The translations under genes and the position numbers were made by a program. The notes beneath the pieces were generated by a model. The model saw nothing but the letters and a program-made list of their open reading frames with translations. It did not search any database and was not told the origin of the DNA. From Alloyangia mangrovi (GTDB taxonomy: Bacteria; Pseudomonadota; Alphaproteobacteria; Rhodobacterales; Rhodobacteraceae), in contig NZ_NTHN02000010.1 of NCBI RefSeq assembly GCF_002300555.2, positions 1 to 64,000 of the forward strand: DNA of 64,000 nucleotides, in the 5' to 3' direction. Every line of letters starts with the position of its first letter. Position 1 is the stretch's first letter. Of this stretch, positions 20,537 through 32,048 are shown one piece after another.

Positions 20537-21426
20537 GGGGCGTCATCACGACGACCGGCGGCGTCGAACTCTGGCCGCACTTCAGCGGGGTCTTCGCCGA
20601 GGATGCGCCCGAGCTCACCGTCATGCAGAGGCAGGATGTTCACGATCCGGCGCAGGTGGATTTCGTCTTCACCTTCATCCCGCCCGACGATCTCTTCGAG
20701 GGCATGACCGGGCTCAAGGCGATCTTCTCGGCAGGGGCTGGGACCGACGCGATCATGGCCTGTCCGTCGCGCCCCGCGCATGTGCCGGTCTACCGTGTCG
20801 AGGACGCCGACCAGGCGCTGCAAATGGCGGGTTTTGCAGCCTTCCACGTGCTCTGGCATCACCGCGACATGGGCCGCTACGTCGCCCAGCAGGCCAGCGG
20901 GGAGTGGGCGCGTAGGGTCATCGGGCTCTCGCCGGCCTACCGCCGCGTGGGGGTTCTGGGGTTCGGCCACATGGGTCGCGCCATTGCCAAGGGATTGATC
21001 GGGCTCGGGTATCCGGTGGCGGGCTATTCGCGCCGCGCCCCCGACCCGGCGGAGCCGGGTGTGGAGCATTTCCACGGGGACGGGCTCGATGCCTTCCTCG
21101 CCCGAACCGACATCCTGGTGAACGTGCTGCCCCTCACCGAGGCCACACGCGGGCTGATCGACGCGGGCTTCCTGTCGAAGCTGCCGCAGGGCGCGGCGCT
21201 GGTGCAGATGGGGCGCGGCGGGCAGGTCGTGGAGGACGACCTGATTGCCCAGCTCGACAGCGGGCACCTCTCGGGGGCCTCGATGGACGTCTTCGAAACC
21301 GAGCCTCTGCCGCAGGGTCACCCGCTTTGGACGCACCCTAAGGTGCTCGTCACCCCGCATGTCGCCAGCATCCCCGAACGCCGCTTCGTCGTGCGGGCGA
21401 TCCGCGAACGACTGTCCTCTCTCTGA
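20533..21426 (+). CDS. D-isomer 2-hydroxyacid dehydrogenase (GhrA-like)
   Basis: A 297-residue NAD(P)-dependent oxidoreductase of the glyoxylate/hydroxypyruvate reductase A group. The Rossmann motif GVLGFGHMGRAIAKGL is present. The catalytic Arg, Glu and His lie in QMGRGG, DVFETEPLPQGHPLW and VTPHVAS. It is translationally coupled to the transporter ATPase (ATGA), so it probably acts on a 2-hydroxy or 2-oxo acid derived from the imported substrate. A second GhrA-like gene lies at 24548. Confidence 0.9.
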
Positions 21427-21442
21427 TTCCGGACCCCTCATC

Positions 21443-22832
21443 ATGACAGACCCCAACGCCCTGACCGCCCGCGAGCTGGCCGCCCGCGTTCGTGCCGGTA
21501 CGCTCAAGGCCGCCGAGGTGACGCGCGCCACGCTCGACCGGGTGGCGCGGCTGAACCCGGCGATCAACGCCATCGTGCAGGACACCGGCGAGGAGGCAAT
21601 GCGCGACGCCGAGGCGCTCGATGCCCGCATCGCGGCGGGCGAGGATGGCGGCGCGCTGGCGGGCGTGCCGGTGACGGTCAAGGTGATCGCCGACCAGAAG
21701 GGCTACGCGACTACCAACGGCACGACGCTGGCCAAGGACCTCATTGCCAACGAGGACAGCCCCTTCCTGCGCAACATGCGCACGCGGGGGGGCCATCGTC
21801 GTCGGGCGCACCAACTGCCCGGCCTTCTCCTACCGCTGGTTCAGTTCCAACAAGCTGCACGGCACCACCAGCAACCCCCACAACTCTGCGCTGACACCCG
21901 GTGGCTCTTCGGGCGGGGCAGGGGCGGCGACGGCGGCGGGGCTCGGGCACATCGCCCATGGCACCGACATCGCCGGTTCGATCCGCTACCCGGCCTATGC
22001 CTGCGGGGTGCAGGGGCTGCGGCCGACGCCGGGGCGGGTGCCAGCCTTCAACCACTCGGGGCCGGACCGCGCCATCGGCCCGCAGCTCATGGCCGTGGCC
22101 GGGCCATTGGCGCGCCGGGTCGATGACCTGCGCCTGGGGCTCGAGGGCATGTCGGGCTATGCGCCCGATGATCCTTGGAGCGCACCGGTGCCGCTCACCG
22201 GACCTGCCGTGGCGCCACGTGTGGCGCTGATGAAGCGCCCCGGCGGCATCGACACCGATCCGCGCATCCTCGCCGACCTCGATCGCGCCGCCGAGGTCCT
22301 GCGCAAGGCGGGTTGGCACGTCGAGGAGCCAACGCAGGTGCCCGACATCCGCGAGGCGGTGGAACTGCAGATCGACCTCTGGCTTTCGGACGCGCATTCC
22401 GACAAGCTGGCGGCGGCGAAGCTCGAGGGTGATCCGGGTGCCATCGCGCTGCTGAGCTTCTACGAGGAGCGGGCGCGGGGCATCGATCTTGCGAAGTTCA
22501 GCGAGCTGTTCAGCCGCCGCGCGCGGCTGATCCGGGCGTGGCGGGCCTTCCTTCTCGATTACCCCTTGGTGCTGATGCCGGTCTCGGCCGAGCTGCCCTT
22601 CGCCCAAGACGAAGACCTCAACGGTCCTGAGGCCATTGCACGCCTCTGGGAGGCTCAGGTGCCTCAGATTGGCATCCCGCTGCTCGGACTCCCGGCGCTG
22701 TCGGTTTGCTCCGGGCTGGAGGTCGGGGTGCCCTCGGGTGTGCAACTGGTTGCACCGCCCTGGCGCGAAGACCTGTGTCTGGAAGCGGGCGAAGTGCTGG
22801 AACGCTCCTTCGGACTGCATCCGCCAGCCTGA
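21443..22832 (+). CDS. Amidase (amidase signature family), frameshifted as read
   Basis: Amidase-signature hydrolases use a Lys-cis-Ser-Ser triad, all visible here: Lys in VPVTVKVIAD, Ser in TPGGSSGGAGAA and the nucleophile in TDIAGSIRYPA. The frame breaks in a run of seven G (21786-21792). Removing one G joins FLRNMRTRG to AIVVGRTNCPAFSYRWF and gives a normal 462-residue enzyme. It is the last gene of the operon, 16 bp after the dehydrogenase, and would cleave an amide bond in the imported compound or its product. Specificity cannot be predicted in this family. Confidence 0.88.
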
Positions 22833-23109
22833 GAGGTCCCGATGTCGGCGCTCATGCCCATGCACCGAAGAGCCGGCCGTAAGCTGCGGGCGTGAGAGCA
22901 CCTTCGAACCACCAGGCTCGGGACTTCGTTGACCGGACCATCTCGGTCAAGCGTTTATGGCCGCACGAAACGTGCCGCGGGGATGCGGAGACGTCAGCTT
23001 GCCGCCCTGCCGCCCCAAGGTCCGCCACCGAGATCACCCGGGTGCAGGCTTCGGTCCGCAGCACGCCATCATCGGAACCACGCCCCTAGGCACCAGACTC
23101 ATTCATTTT

Positions 23110-23600
23110 TCAGAGCCAGAAGATGACGGTTGCGGCTAGGGCAATGGCTGAGGGGAAGGCTTTCGGGCATCGGTCGTAGCGGCTTGCGACGCGGGGCCAG
23201 TCCTTGAGCCTGCCGAACATGATCTCGATGCGTTTGTGTCGCTCGTAGCGGCGGCGATCATATCGAAACGTGGTCTTTCGACCCTTCCGGCCCGGGATGC
23301 AAACCCTCGATCCCTTGTCTTTCAGCCCTTCTCCGAACCAGTCTGCATCATAGCCACGGTCGCCACGGAGCCATTGTGCTTTTGGCAGGCTGCTCAGCAG
23401 GGCCCCGGCGCCGGTGTCGTCGCTGACCCGGCCCGCGCAGTCATGAACAGCCTCAACGGCCGTCCCTCGGCATCGGCGACGGCGTGCCGCTTGGTGTTCA
23501 TGCCACCCTTGGTCCGTCCGATCAGGCTCAGACCGCCATGCTTGGAGGTCAGCGATAGGAAATATGCCGCGATATCCCGATCTGTCGCGCTGCATCTGCC
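23110..23600 (-). pseudogene. IS5-family transposase remnant
   Basis: The C-terminal half of an IS5-type (IS427-like) DDE transposase: LIGRTKGGMNTKRHAVAD, GDRGYDADWF (second Asp), RIEIMFGRLKDW (Glu) and AIALAATVIFWL at the end. The N-terminal half with the first catalytic Asp is missing. The remaining part carries a +1 frameshift near 23431-23438, where FMTA and RVSDDTGAGALLSSLP lie in different frames. Terminal inverted repeats could not be identified. The 277 bp between the amidase stop and this remnant hold no convincing gene and may be eroded insertion DNA. Confidence 0.85.
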
Positions 23601-23715
23601 CGGCCATGCAGCATTTCGATTTGCGGTCGCTCGACGCACTGGGCCCGAGCCGGGTGCTCGCTCCAGAACAGCCGGACGCGTGCCAGGTCGGCTTTCCTCG
23701 CTATTTGTCAATGAG

Positions 23716-23739
23716 AAGGGCGCCCCAAGGGGCGCCCTT
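23716..23739. terminator. Terminator downstream of rpe
   Basis: Perfect inverted repeat AAGGGCGCCCC-AA-GGGGCGCCCTT, 76 bp past the rpe stop. Its symmetric A/T ends would allow function on either strand. Confidence 0.75.
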
Positions 23740-23814
23740 CATATCTCTGTTGGTGCCGGGATGCCGGATCTTGATCGGCATTTGGCGCCAACTCGATACG
23801 GATTTACAGGAGGC

Positions 23815-24510
23815 TCAGCCCTCGAGGCTGGCGCGGATGGCGCGGATGTTCTCGCCGTAGGGGGCGGGGTTGTCGACCGAGCCGCCGCGGAAGACGGCGG
23901 AACCAGCGACCAGCACATCGGCGCCGGCTTCGACCACCAGCGGGGCGGTCGAGGGGTCGACACCGCCGTCGATCTCGATGTGGATCTCGCGATCGCCGAT
24001 CATCTCGCGCAGCTTCTTCACCTGCGCGACCTGGCTATGGATGAACTTCTGCCCGCCGAAGCCGGGGTTCACGGTCATCAGGCAGACGAGGTCGCAGAGA
24101 TCCAGCAGCGGCGCGGCGGCCTCGACCGGTGTGCCGGGGTTGAGCGCAAGGCCTGCCTTTGCGCCGCAAGCGCGGATCGCCTGCAGCGTGCGGTGGGTGT
24201 GAGCGCCGGCCTCGAGGTGGGCGGTGATGATGTCGGCGCCGGCCTCGGCGAAGGCCTCGATGTAGGGGTCGACCGGGGCGATCATCAGGTGCACGTCCAT
24301 CACGGTCGAGATATGCGGGCGGATCGCCTTTACCAGCGGCGGGCCGAAGGTGAGGTTGGGCACGAAGTGGCCATCCATCACGTCGACGTGGATCCAGTCC
24401 GCACCCTGCGCCTCGACGGCGCGGATCTCGGCGCCGAAATTGGCGAAATCGGCGGAGAGGATCGACGGGGCGATCTTCACATTGCGGTCGAAGGTCTCGG
24501 GCAGGGGCAT
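23815..24510 (-). CDS. rpe: Ribulose-phosphate 3-epimerase
   Basis: Interconverts ribulose-5-phosphate and xylulose-5-phosphate. The 231-residue TIM barrel has all the standard motifs: [47 protein letters not shown] and [13 protein letters not shown], with metal-binding His/Asp residues in VDVMDGHF and VMDVHLM. ATG 24510 was chosen because conservation begins there and GGAG lies 15-18 bases upstream. It is the last gene of a run starting at mreB, 37 bp after the hydroxyacid dehydrogenase. Confidence 0.96.
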   Translation of the reverse strand: MPLPETFDRNVKIAPSILSADFANFGAEIRAVEAQGADWIHVDVMDGHFVPNLTFGPPLVKAIRPHISTVMDVHLMIAPVDPYIEAFAEAGADIITAHLEAGAHTHRTLQAIRACGAKAGLALNPGTPVEAAAPLLDLCDLVCLMTVNPGFGGQKFIHSQVAQVKKLREMIGDREIHIEIDGGVDPSTAPLVVEAGADVLVAGSAVFRGGSVDNPAPYGENIRAIRASLEG

Positions 24511-24547
24511 GGCGGCAGCATCTCCAGTTAAGATGCGCCGCGCCTTA

Positions 24548-25478
24548 TCAGTATCCCGCGCCCCGGTCCACAAGATGCAGCAGGGGCGCGCCCGTGACGC
24601 CGCGCCGCAGGTTCTCGGCAATCACCCGCGAGGCCGAGTCGGCGCGGGTCTCGGCGGCGATATGGGGTGTCACGGTCACCTTGGGGTGCGCCCAGAACGG
24701 GTGGTCCTGCGGCAACGGCTCGACGCGGAAGACGTCAAGCGTGGCATGGCCGACCTGTCCGGCATCGAGCGCCGCGAGCAGCGCGTCGTCGTCGATCAGC
24801 GGGCCGCGGCCGGGGTTGATGATCGCCGCACCAGGGGCGAGCAGGCAACTCTCGCGCGAGGGTGTTCTCGGTCTGCGGGGTGAAGGGCAGCAGCAGAACG
24901 ACGATCTCGGCCCCGGTGAGCGCTTGGGCCAGCCCCTCAGCGCCCGACAGGCAGCGGATGCCGTCGATCTCGCGCGGGGTGCGGCTCCAGCCGGTCACCG
25001 GGAAGCCGATCTGCGCCAGCTGCCGGGCGCAGGCACGTCCCAGCATACCGAGGCCGAGCACGGTGACCGGGCGCTCGCGCGCCAGCGGCGGCGCCTTGTT
25101 CAGCCAGACATGGTCGGGATTTATGATATGCGCATCCATGCCAAGGTGATGGCGCAGCGCGTGGCCGGTGACATATTCCACCATGCCCTGCGTCAGCCCC
25201 TCGTCATCGACCATGCGGGTGAGCGGAACCGACAGCTTGTCATTGCCGACGATCTTCTCGACCCCGGCCCAGAGGCTGAGCACAGCCTTCAGCCTCGGGA
25301 AGCCGGTGAAATCGGTCAGCCCGGAACTGGGGGCGTAGACGATGTACTCGACCTCCTCGGCGGGGATGTCGCGGGAGAGGCGGTAGTCGATCCCGGCGGC
25401 GTCCAGCGCCTCGGTGAGCGGCGCGCGGTAGGCGTCCCAGCTGTCCTGCGGGGCGGCGAAGAGGATCGTCGTGGTCAT
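24548..25478 (-). CDS. 2-hydroxyacid dehydrogenase (GhrA-like), frameshifted as read
   Basis: Glyoxylate/hydroxypyruvate reductase A-type enzyme beginning [20 protein letters not shown]. The NAD-binding motif [17 protein letters not shown] is present. The frame breaks at about 24842-24846. Removing one base from the GG of GCAGGC continues ENTLARE into [20 protein letters not shown] and restores the C-terminal catalytic region ([27 protein letters not shown]), about 309 residues in all. It starts 17 bp after rodA, so it is read with the shape operon. Its reaction in this context is unknown. Confidence 0.87.
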
Positions 25479-25495
25479 GGGAGTCCTTGCGAAGT

Positions 25496-26635
25496 CTAGC
25501 GTGGCCTGTGGATGTGGGCACTCTGCACGAGGCCGAAGGCGATCATCAACACCAGCATGGCCGAGCCGCCGTAGCTCACCATCGGCAGCGGCACGCCGAC
25601 CACCGGGGCAAGCCCCATGACCATCGACATGTTGACCGCGAAGTAGAGGAAGAAGGTCAGCCCGATGCCCAGCGTCAAGAGCGAGGAGAAGCGGTCGCGG
25701 TTGCGCAGCGCGGCAAAGATGCAGAACAGCAGGATCAGCACGTAAAGCGTCAGCAGCGACATGCCCCCGACGAAGCCGAACTCCTCGGCAAGCGTGTTGA
25801 AGATGAAGTCGGTGTGCTTCTCGGGCAGGAAGTTCAGCCGCGACTGGGTGCCCTGCATGAAGCCGCGCCCGGTCCAGCCGCCCGAGCCCATGGCGATCTT
25901 GGCCTGGGTGATGTGATAGCCGGCCCCGAGCGGGTCGGTGGAGGGGTCGAGGAAGGTGTCGATGCGGCGGAACTGGTAGTCTTTTAGAAGCTGCCAGTCC
26001 GTGCCGCGCGACTCGAAGACGGTGAAGATCGTGCCCACCCCGGCGGCGATCACCACGGCGAAATAGGCCCAGTGCACCCCGGCAAGGAACATGATCAGCC
26101 CGCCGCCGATCATCAGCAGCAGCGCCGTGCCGAGGTCGGGCTGGATCAGCGTCAGCCCGGTGGGCAGCAGGATCAGCAGGATCGGCATCAGCACCCAGAG
26201 CGGCCGCGAGGTCTTCTTCAGGGGCAGCCAGTCGTAATAGGCGGCCAGCACCATCACCAGTGCGATCTTCATCAGCTCGGAGGGCTGCAGCCGCATGAAG
26301 CCGATGTCGATCCAGCGCTGCGCGCCCATGCCGACGGTGCCGAAGAGCTCCACCCCGATAAGCAGGCCAAGCGAGCCCAGGTACGCCAGGACCGACAGGT
26401 TGCGCCAGAGCCAGATCGGCACCATGGCGGTGACGAACATCGCCGCCAGCCCGAGCCCGAAGCGCTTCATCTGCGGCTCGGCCCATGTGTCGAGCCTGCC
26501 GCCGGCCACCGAATAGAGCATCAGGAAGCCGACGCTGGCCACTGCGGTCAGCAGGATCACCAGCGGCCAGTTGATGTAGAGCACCTTGCGCCAGCCCGTG
26601 GGCGTGGTCTTGACCGTGTATTCGAGATAGCTCAC
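25496..26635 (-). CDS. rodA: Rod-shape SEDS glycosyltransferase RodA
   Basis: A 379-residue polytopic inner-membrane protein that polymerises peptidoglycan glycan strands during elongation. SEDS landmarks are GAQRWIDIGFMRLQPSELMK, LIQPDLGTALL, LNFLPEKHTDFIFNTLAEE, FGFVGG and the C-terminal GVPLPMVSYGGSAMLV. It starts with GTG overlapping the mrdA stop (GTGA), so translation is coupled to its transpeptidase partner. Confidence 0.97.
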   Translation of the reverse strand: MSYLEYTVKTTPTGWRKVLYINWPLVILLTAVASVGFLMLYSVAGGRLDTWAEPQMKRFGLGLAAMFVTAMVPIWLWRNLSVLAYLGSLGLLIGVELFGTVGMGAQRWIDIGFMRLQPSELMKIALVMVLAAYYDWLPLKKTSRPLWVLMPILLILLPTGLTLIQPDLGTALLLMIGGGLIMFLAGVHWAYFAVVIAAGVGTIFTVFESRGTDWQLLKDYQFRRIDTFLDPSTDPLGAGYHITQAKIAMGSGGWTGRGFMQGTQSRLNFLPEKHTDFIFNTLAEEFGFVGGMSLLTLYVLILLFCIFAALRNRDRFSSLLTLGIGLTFFLYFAVNMSMVMGLAPVVGVPLPMVSYGGSAMLVLMIAFGLVQSAHIHRPR

Positions 26636-28551
26636 GCGCGCCCCCGTGCCTGTTCCGCCCGCTCGAGGCGTTCACGGTCAAGCCGCTCCTGCTGCTCGCG
26701 GATCTTCTCGTGGTCGGACGAGGGGTAGGCGTCGAGCGGCGGGGTGCCGCCGTAGAGCGCCTGCAGCGCCACGTCGCGGGCGATGGGGGCCGCGGCCGAG
26801 GAGCCGCCGCCGCCGTGTTCGACCACGATCGAGACCGCGATCTTCGGCGCGGCGATGGGGCCGTAGGCGACGAAGAGCGCGTGGTCGCGCTCCTCCCAGG
26901 GCACTTCGTCGTTGGCGACGACCCGGTTACGCACCTGGCTGGTGCCGGACTTGCCGGCCAGCTCGTAGCCCGCAGAGACCACGCGTGAGCGGTAGCCGGT
27001 GCCGCGGTTGCTGTTCATCACCGCCGACATGCCCTTGCGCACGTAACGCAGGTGGTTGGGGTTGATATCGAGCTCCTCGCCGCCGACAATCTCGGTCTCG
27101 ACGCCGTCGATGGTCTTGATCAGCCGCGGATGGATGGCGCGCCCGCTGGCAAGGCGGGCGGTCATGATCGCCTGCTGCAGCGGCGAGGCCAGCACGAAGC
27201 CCTGGCCGATCGAGGCGTTCACAGTGTCGCCCAGCAGCCAGCCCTTGCCGCGCTCGCGCTGTTTCCACTCCTTGCTCGGCATGATGCCCGAGGTCACCGC
27301 CGACATCGGCACGTCCGGCGGCACGCCGAGGCCGAGCCGGTGACCCATGTCGGCCATCTTGTCGATGCCGACCTTCAGCGCCACGTCGTAGAAGAACACG
27401 TCGCAGCTCTGCTGCAGGGCCTGCTCCAGCGTCAGGTGACCGTGGCCGGTGCGCTTCCAGCAGTGGAAGCGGCGCGAGCCGACCTCCATGTGGCCGGGGC
27501 ACCAGACGGTATCGTCGGGCGAGAGGATCCCGGCCTCGAGCGCGGCGAGCGCGGTAACCATCTTGAAGGTCGAACCCGGCGGGTAGGCGTCCTGCACGGT
27601 CTTCGAGGCGAGCGGGCGGTGGTTGTTGTCGCGCAGGATCGCGTAGTCGGCGACCGAGATTCCGCGCACGAACTTGTTGGGATCGAAGGAGGGGGCCGAG
27701 GCAATGGCCAGCAGATCGCCCTTCTCCACGTCCATGATCACGCAGGAGGCGGATTCATGGCCGAGCCGTGCCTGTACGTAATCCTGCAGGTCGGCGTCGA
27801 TGGTCAGTTGGATGTCGGCGCCATTGTCGCCCTCGCGGCGGTCGAGCTCGCGCATGACCCGGCCCACGGCGTTGACCTCGACGCGCTTGGCGCCGGCCTT
27901 GCCGCGCAGCTGTTCCTCGTATTTGGCCTCGACGCCGACTTTGCCAATCTGGAAGCGCGGGATGCGCAGCACCGGCTCGGGATCCTCGTAGCGGGCAAGG
28001 TCGCGCTCGGATACGGGGCCGACGTAACCCACCACATGCGCAAAGTTGCCGTGCTGCGGGTAGAAGCGTGACAGGCCGACCTCGGGGGTGACGCCGGGCA
28101 GGGCAGGGGCGTTGACGGCGACGCGGCTGATCGACTCCCAGCTCACCCGGTCGGCGATGGTGATCGGCAGGAAGGGGGCGGAGCGCCGCATCTCGGCCAG
28201 CGCGCGGTTCAGCTCGTCCTCGTCCAGCTCGACCAGCGCCGAGAGCTTGGAGATCACGTCCTCGACGTCGCCCGCATCCTCGCGCACGATGGTGATGCGG
28301 TAGGTCGGCGTGTTCTCGGCGATGATCTTGCCCTTGCGGTCGAAGATGCGCCCGCGACTCGGCGGGATCAGCCGCATGTTGATGCGGTTCTCCTCGGCCA
28401 GCAGGCGGAACTCGTCGGCTTGGTCGACCTGCATGTGGTGCATGCGCAGCCCCAGCATCCCGGCAAAGCCGAGCTGCGCGCCGCCCAGCAGCAGGGCGCG
28501 GCGCGAGATGCGGCGCCAGCTGTCGGAGCTCTCCTTGGGGGTGCGTCTCAC
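26632..28551 (-). CDS. mrdA: Penicillin-binding protein 2
   Basis: A 639-residue elongation-specific transpeptidase. A short cytoplasmic N-terminus and one membrane anchor (RRALLLGGAQLGFAGMLGLR) precede the dimerisation domain (SRGRIFDRKGKIIAENTPTY). The transpeptidase motifs are PPGSTFKM (SxxK), QQSCDVFF (SxD-like SCD) and LAGKSGTSQ (KTG-like KSG). The start is GTG 28551, overlapping the mreD stop. The partner glycosyltransferase RodA follows with another GTGA overlap. Confidence 0.97.
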   Translation of the reverse strand: MRRTPKESSDSWRRISRRALLLGGAQLGFAGMLGLRMHHMQVDQADEFRLLAEENRINMRLIPPSRGRIFDRKGKIIAENTPTYRITIVREDAGDVEDVISKLSALVELDEDELNRALAEMRRSAPFLPITIADRVSWESISRVAVNAPALPGVTPEVGLSRFYPQHGNFAHVVGYVGPVSERDLARYEDPEPVLRIPRFQIGKVGVEAKYEEQLRGKAGAKRVEVNAVGRVMRELDRREGDNGADIQLTIDADLQDYVQARLGHESASCVIMDVEKGDLLAIASAPSFDPNKFVRGISVADYAILRDNNHRPLASKTVQDAYPPGSTFKMVTALAALEAGILSPDDTVWCPGHMEVGSRRFHCWKRTGHGHLTLEQALQQSCDVFFYDVALKVGIDKMADMGHRLGLGVPPDVPMSAVTSGIMPSKEWKQRERGKGWLLGDTVNASIGQGFVLASPLQQAIMTARLASGRAIHPRLIKTIDGVETEIVGGEELDINPNHLRYVRKGMSAVMNSNRGTGYRSRVVSAGYELAGKSGTSQVRNRVVANDEVPWEERDHALFVAYGPIAAPKIAVSIVVEHGGGGSSAAAPIARDVALQALYGGTPPLDAYPSSDHEKIREQQERLDRERLERAEQARGRA

Positions 28552-29090
28552 ATCGGTCTCCCGGCATGGTCGAAATCGCCCGGCGCCATCCGGCGCACGC
28601 CGAACAGCCCCTGCGACAGCAGGACCACCAGAGGATAGCAGATCACGGTGGTGGCGTATCGCATGAGCGCTAGGAAAGAGGTTCCCTCGGGCACGATCAA
28701 GAGCCCCAGCACCAGCCGGAACAGGATCGTGATCACCGCCAGCACTACGGCGACGGTGATCCATTCCATCAGGAAGGTCTGTTCGCGCCGCGGCCCGTCA
28801 CGGTTCTTCAGCGACTCGGTGGCCATCAGCACCAGCACCGCCCAGAGCCCCGGCGGGCGCTGGAACAGCAGGTCGGCCAGCAGCATGACCCCGGCCACCA
28901 GCAGCGCCGGCACGTAGTCAGGCCGGCGCAGCGCCCAGGCGAAGCACATGGCGGTCAGCACGTCAGGTCCCGCGTAGGCGGAAGGCATCAGGTCGAGCGG
29001 CAGCAGGTGGAAGAAGATCAGCGCGAAGGTCAGGGCGACGAAAATGGTGCGCATCATCCAGACCTTGGCCGGGCGGCTGCTCTCAGCCAT
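28548..29090 (-). CDS. mreD: Rod-shape-determining protein MreD
   Basis: A 180-residue inner-membrane protein with about five hydrophobic segments and the small-protein profile of alphaproteobacterial MreD (FFHLLPLDLMPSAYAGPDVL). ATG 29090 overlaps the mreC stop by eight bases and is preferred to an in-frame start 11 codons upstream inside mreC. It bridges MreC to the RodA/PBP2 complex. Confidence 0.88.
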   Translation of the reverse strand: MAESSRPAKVWMMRTIFVALTFALIFFHLLPLDLMPSAYAGPDVLTAMCFAWALRRPDYVPALLVAGVMLLADLLFQRPPGLWAVLVLMATESLKNRDGPRREQTFLMEWITVAVVLAVITILFRLVLGLLIVPEGTSFLALMRYATTVICYPLVVLLSQGLFGVRRMAPGDFDHAGRPM

Positions 29091-30042
29091 TGCCGGCCTC
29101 CGACCCGGACCCGGGCTCCGCATCGCTGAGCGGTGGCACGGTGGGATCGGTCACCGCCTCGGGCTGGGGCGCCTCGGGCGGTGTCTCGGGCAGGATGAGC
29201 CCCGAGGGGGTGCTGACCCGCCGCGCGCCGTGGTCGCGCAGCACGCGCAGGAACTCAAGCCGCTCGTAGTCGGCGGCAAGGCGCACGCGCAGTCGCCCGC
29301 CCGGATCCTGCGCCACCTGGCCGATCAGCAGACCCGGCGGGAAGACCTCGCCGTCACCCGAGGTTACGATACGGTCGCCGGGCTTCACCAGGTCGGGGTT
29401 CTCGAGGAAATCGATCGGCGGGTTGGCCGAGTTGTCGCCGACCACCATGGCGCGCTGGCCAGAGGGCTGGATGGTCGCCGGGATGCGACTGCTGGCGTCG
29501 GTCAGCAGGATGACCCGAGCGGTGTTGTTGCCCACCCCCGAGATGCGCCCGACAAGACCGATACCGTCCATCGTGGCCCAGCCGTCGACGATCCCGTCGC
29601 GGCTGCCGACGTTGATCAGCACCGACTGGCGGAAGGGCGAGCCGCTGTCCGCCAGCACCACGCCGGTGATATAGGTCAGCCGCGGGTCGAGCTGCACGTT
29701 GTTCAGGTCGCGCAGCTTGGCGTTTTCCTGCTCGAGCTGCAGCGCGGCTTCCTTCCAGGCGGTCATCCGGCGCAGCTCGCGGCGCAGCTCCTGGTTCTGT
29801 TCGTGGATGCGCTGGTAGGACTGAAAATCGCGCAGGATCGTGACCGCGCCGGTCACCGGCGCCATGGCCCAGTCGAACCCGGGCATAATGGTGTCGATCA
29901 CCTGTGCCCGGAACCGCTCGACGCGCGGGCTGTCGATGCGCCAGAGGACGAAGAGCCCGGTGAGACACAGGATCAGCACCGCCAGAAGCAGGCGCTTCAG
30001 CGGGGCGGAATAGTCTTCGCTGTTGGTGCCGTGTTTCGCCAT
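29083..30042 (-). CDS. mreC: Rod-shape-determining protein MreC
   Basis: A 319-residue bitopic protein. A single N-terminal membrane helix (LLLAVLILCLTGLFVLW) is followed by a coiled coil (about 85-120, NQELRRELRRMTAWKEAALQ) and a beta-rich periplasmic domain with SRDGIVDGWATMDGIGLVGR. The C-terminal tail is rich in Pro, Glu and Ala. MreC activates PBP2 in the elongasome. It lies 118 bp after mreB, a gap containing a strong stem-loop. Confidence 0.95.
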   Translation of the reverse strand: MAKHGTNSEDYSAPLKRLLLAVLILCLTGLFVLWRIDSPRVERFRAQVIDTIMPGFDWAMAPVTGAVTILRDFQSYQRIHEQNQELRRELRRMTAWKEAALQLEQENAKLRDLNNVQLDPRLTYITGVVLADSGSPFRQSVLINVGSRDGIVDGWATMDGIGLVGRISGVGNNTARVILLTDASSRIPATIQPSGQRAMVVGDNSANPPIDFLENPDLVKPGDRIVTSGDGEVFPPGLLIGQVAQDPGGRLRVRLAADYERLEFLRVLRDHGARRVSTPSGLILPETPPEAPQPEAVTDPTVPPLSDAEPGSGSEAGNG

Positions 30043-30092
30043 CGGGTCTCTGCGGGTGGCCTCTGCGTCACGTGTGCCTCAGGGGCGGTGCA

Positions 30093-30124
30093 GGGCGGGT
30101 GCGGCCTTGGCCCTGCACCCGCCC
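30093..30124 (-). terminator. Stem-loop between mreB and mreC
   Basis: Perfect ten-base arms GGGCGGGTGC/GCACCCGCCC around a 12-base loop. No T-tract follows on the minus strand. It more likely protects or attenuates the mreB message, allowing more MreB than MreCD, than ends transcription. Confidence 0.5.
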
Positions 30125-30160
30125 CGGACTATGCCGCAGCCGGGACGATCCCGAAAGGGA

Positions 30161-31965
<1,805 letters not shown>

Positions 31966-32048
31966 GCGGTGTCCCTTCCGTGTCCTTGCGTGCCGGGGAA
32001 CCTATGCGCTGGCCGGCGCGTGACAACCGCAAAGACGTGGCGCAGCGT

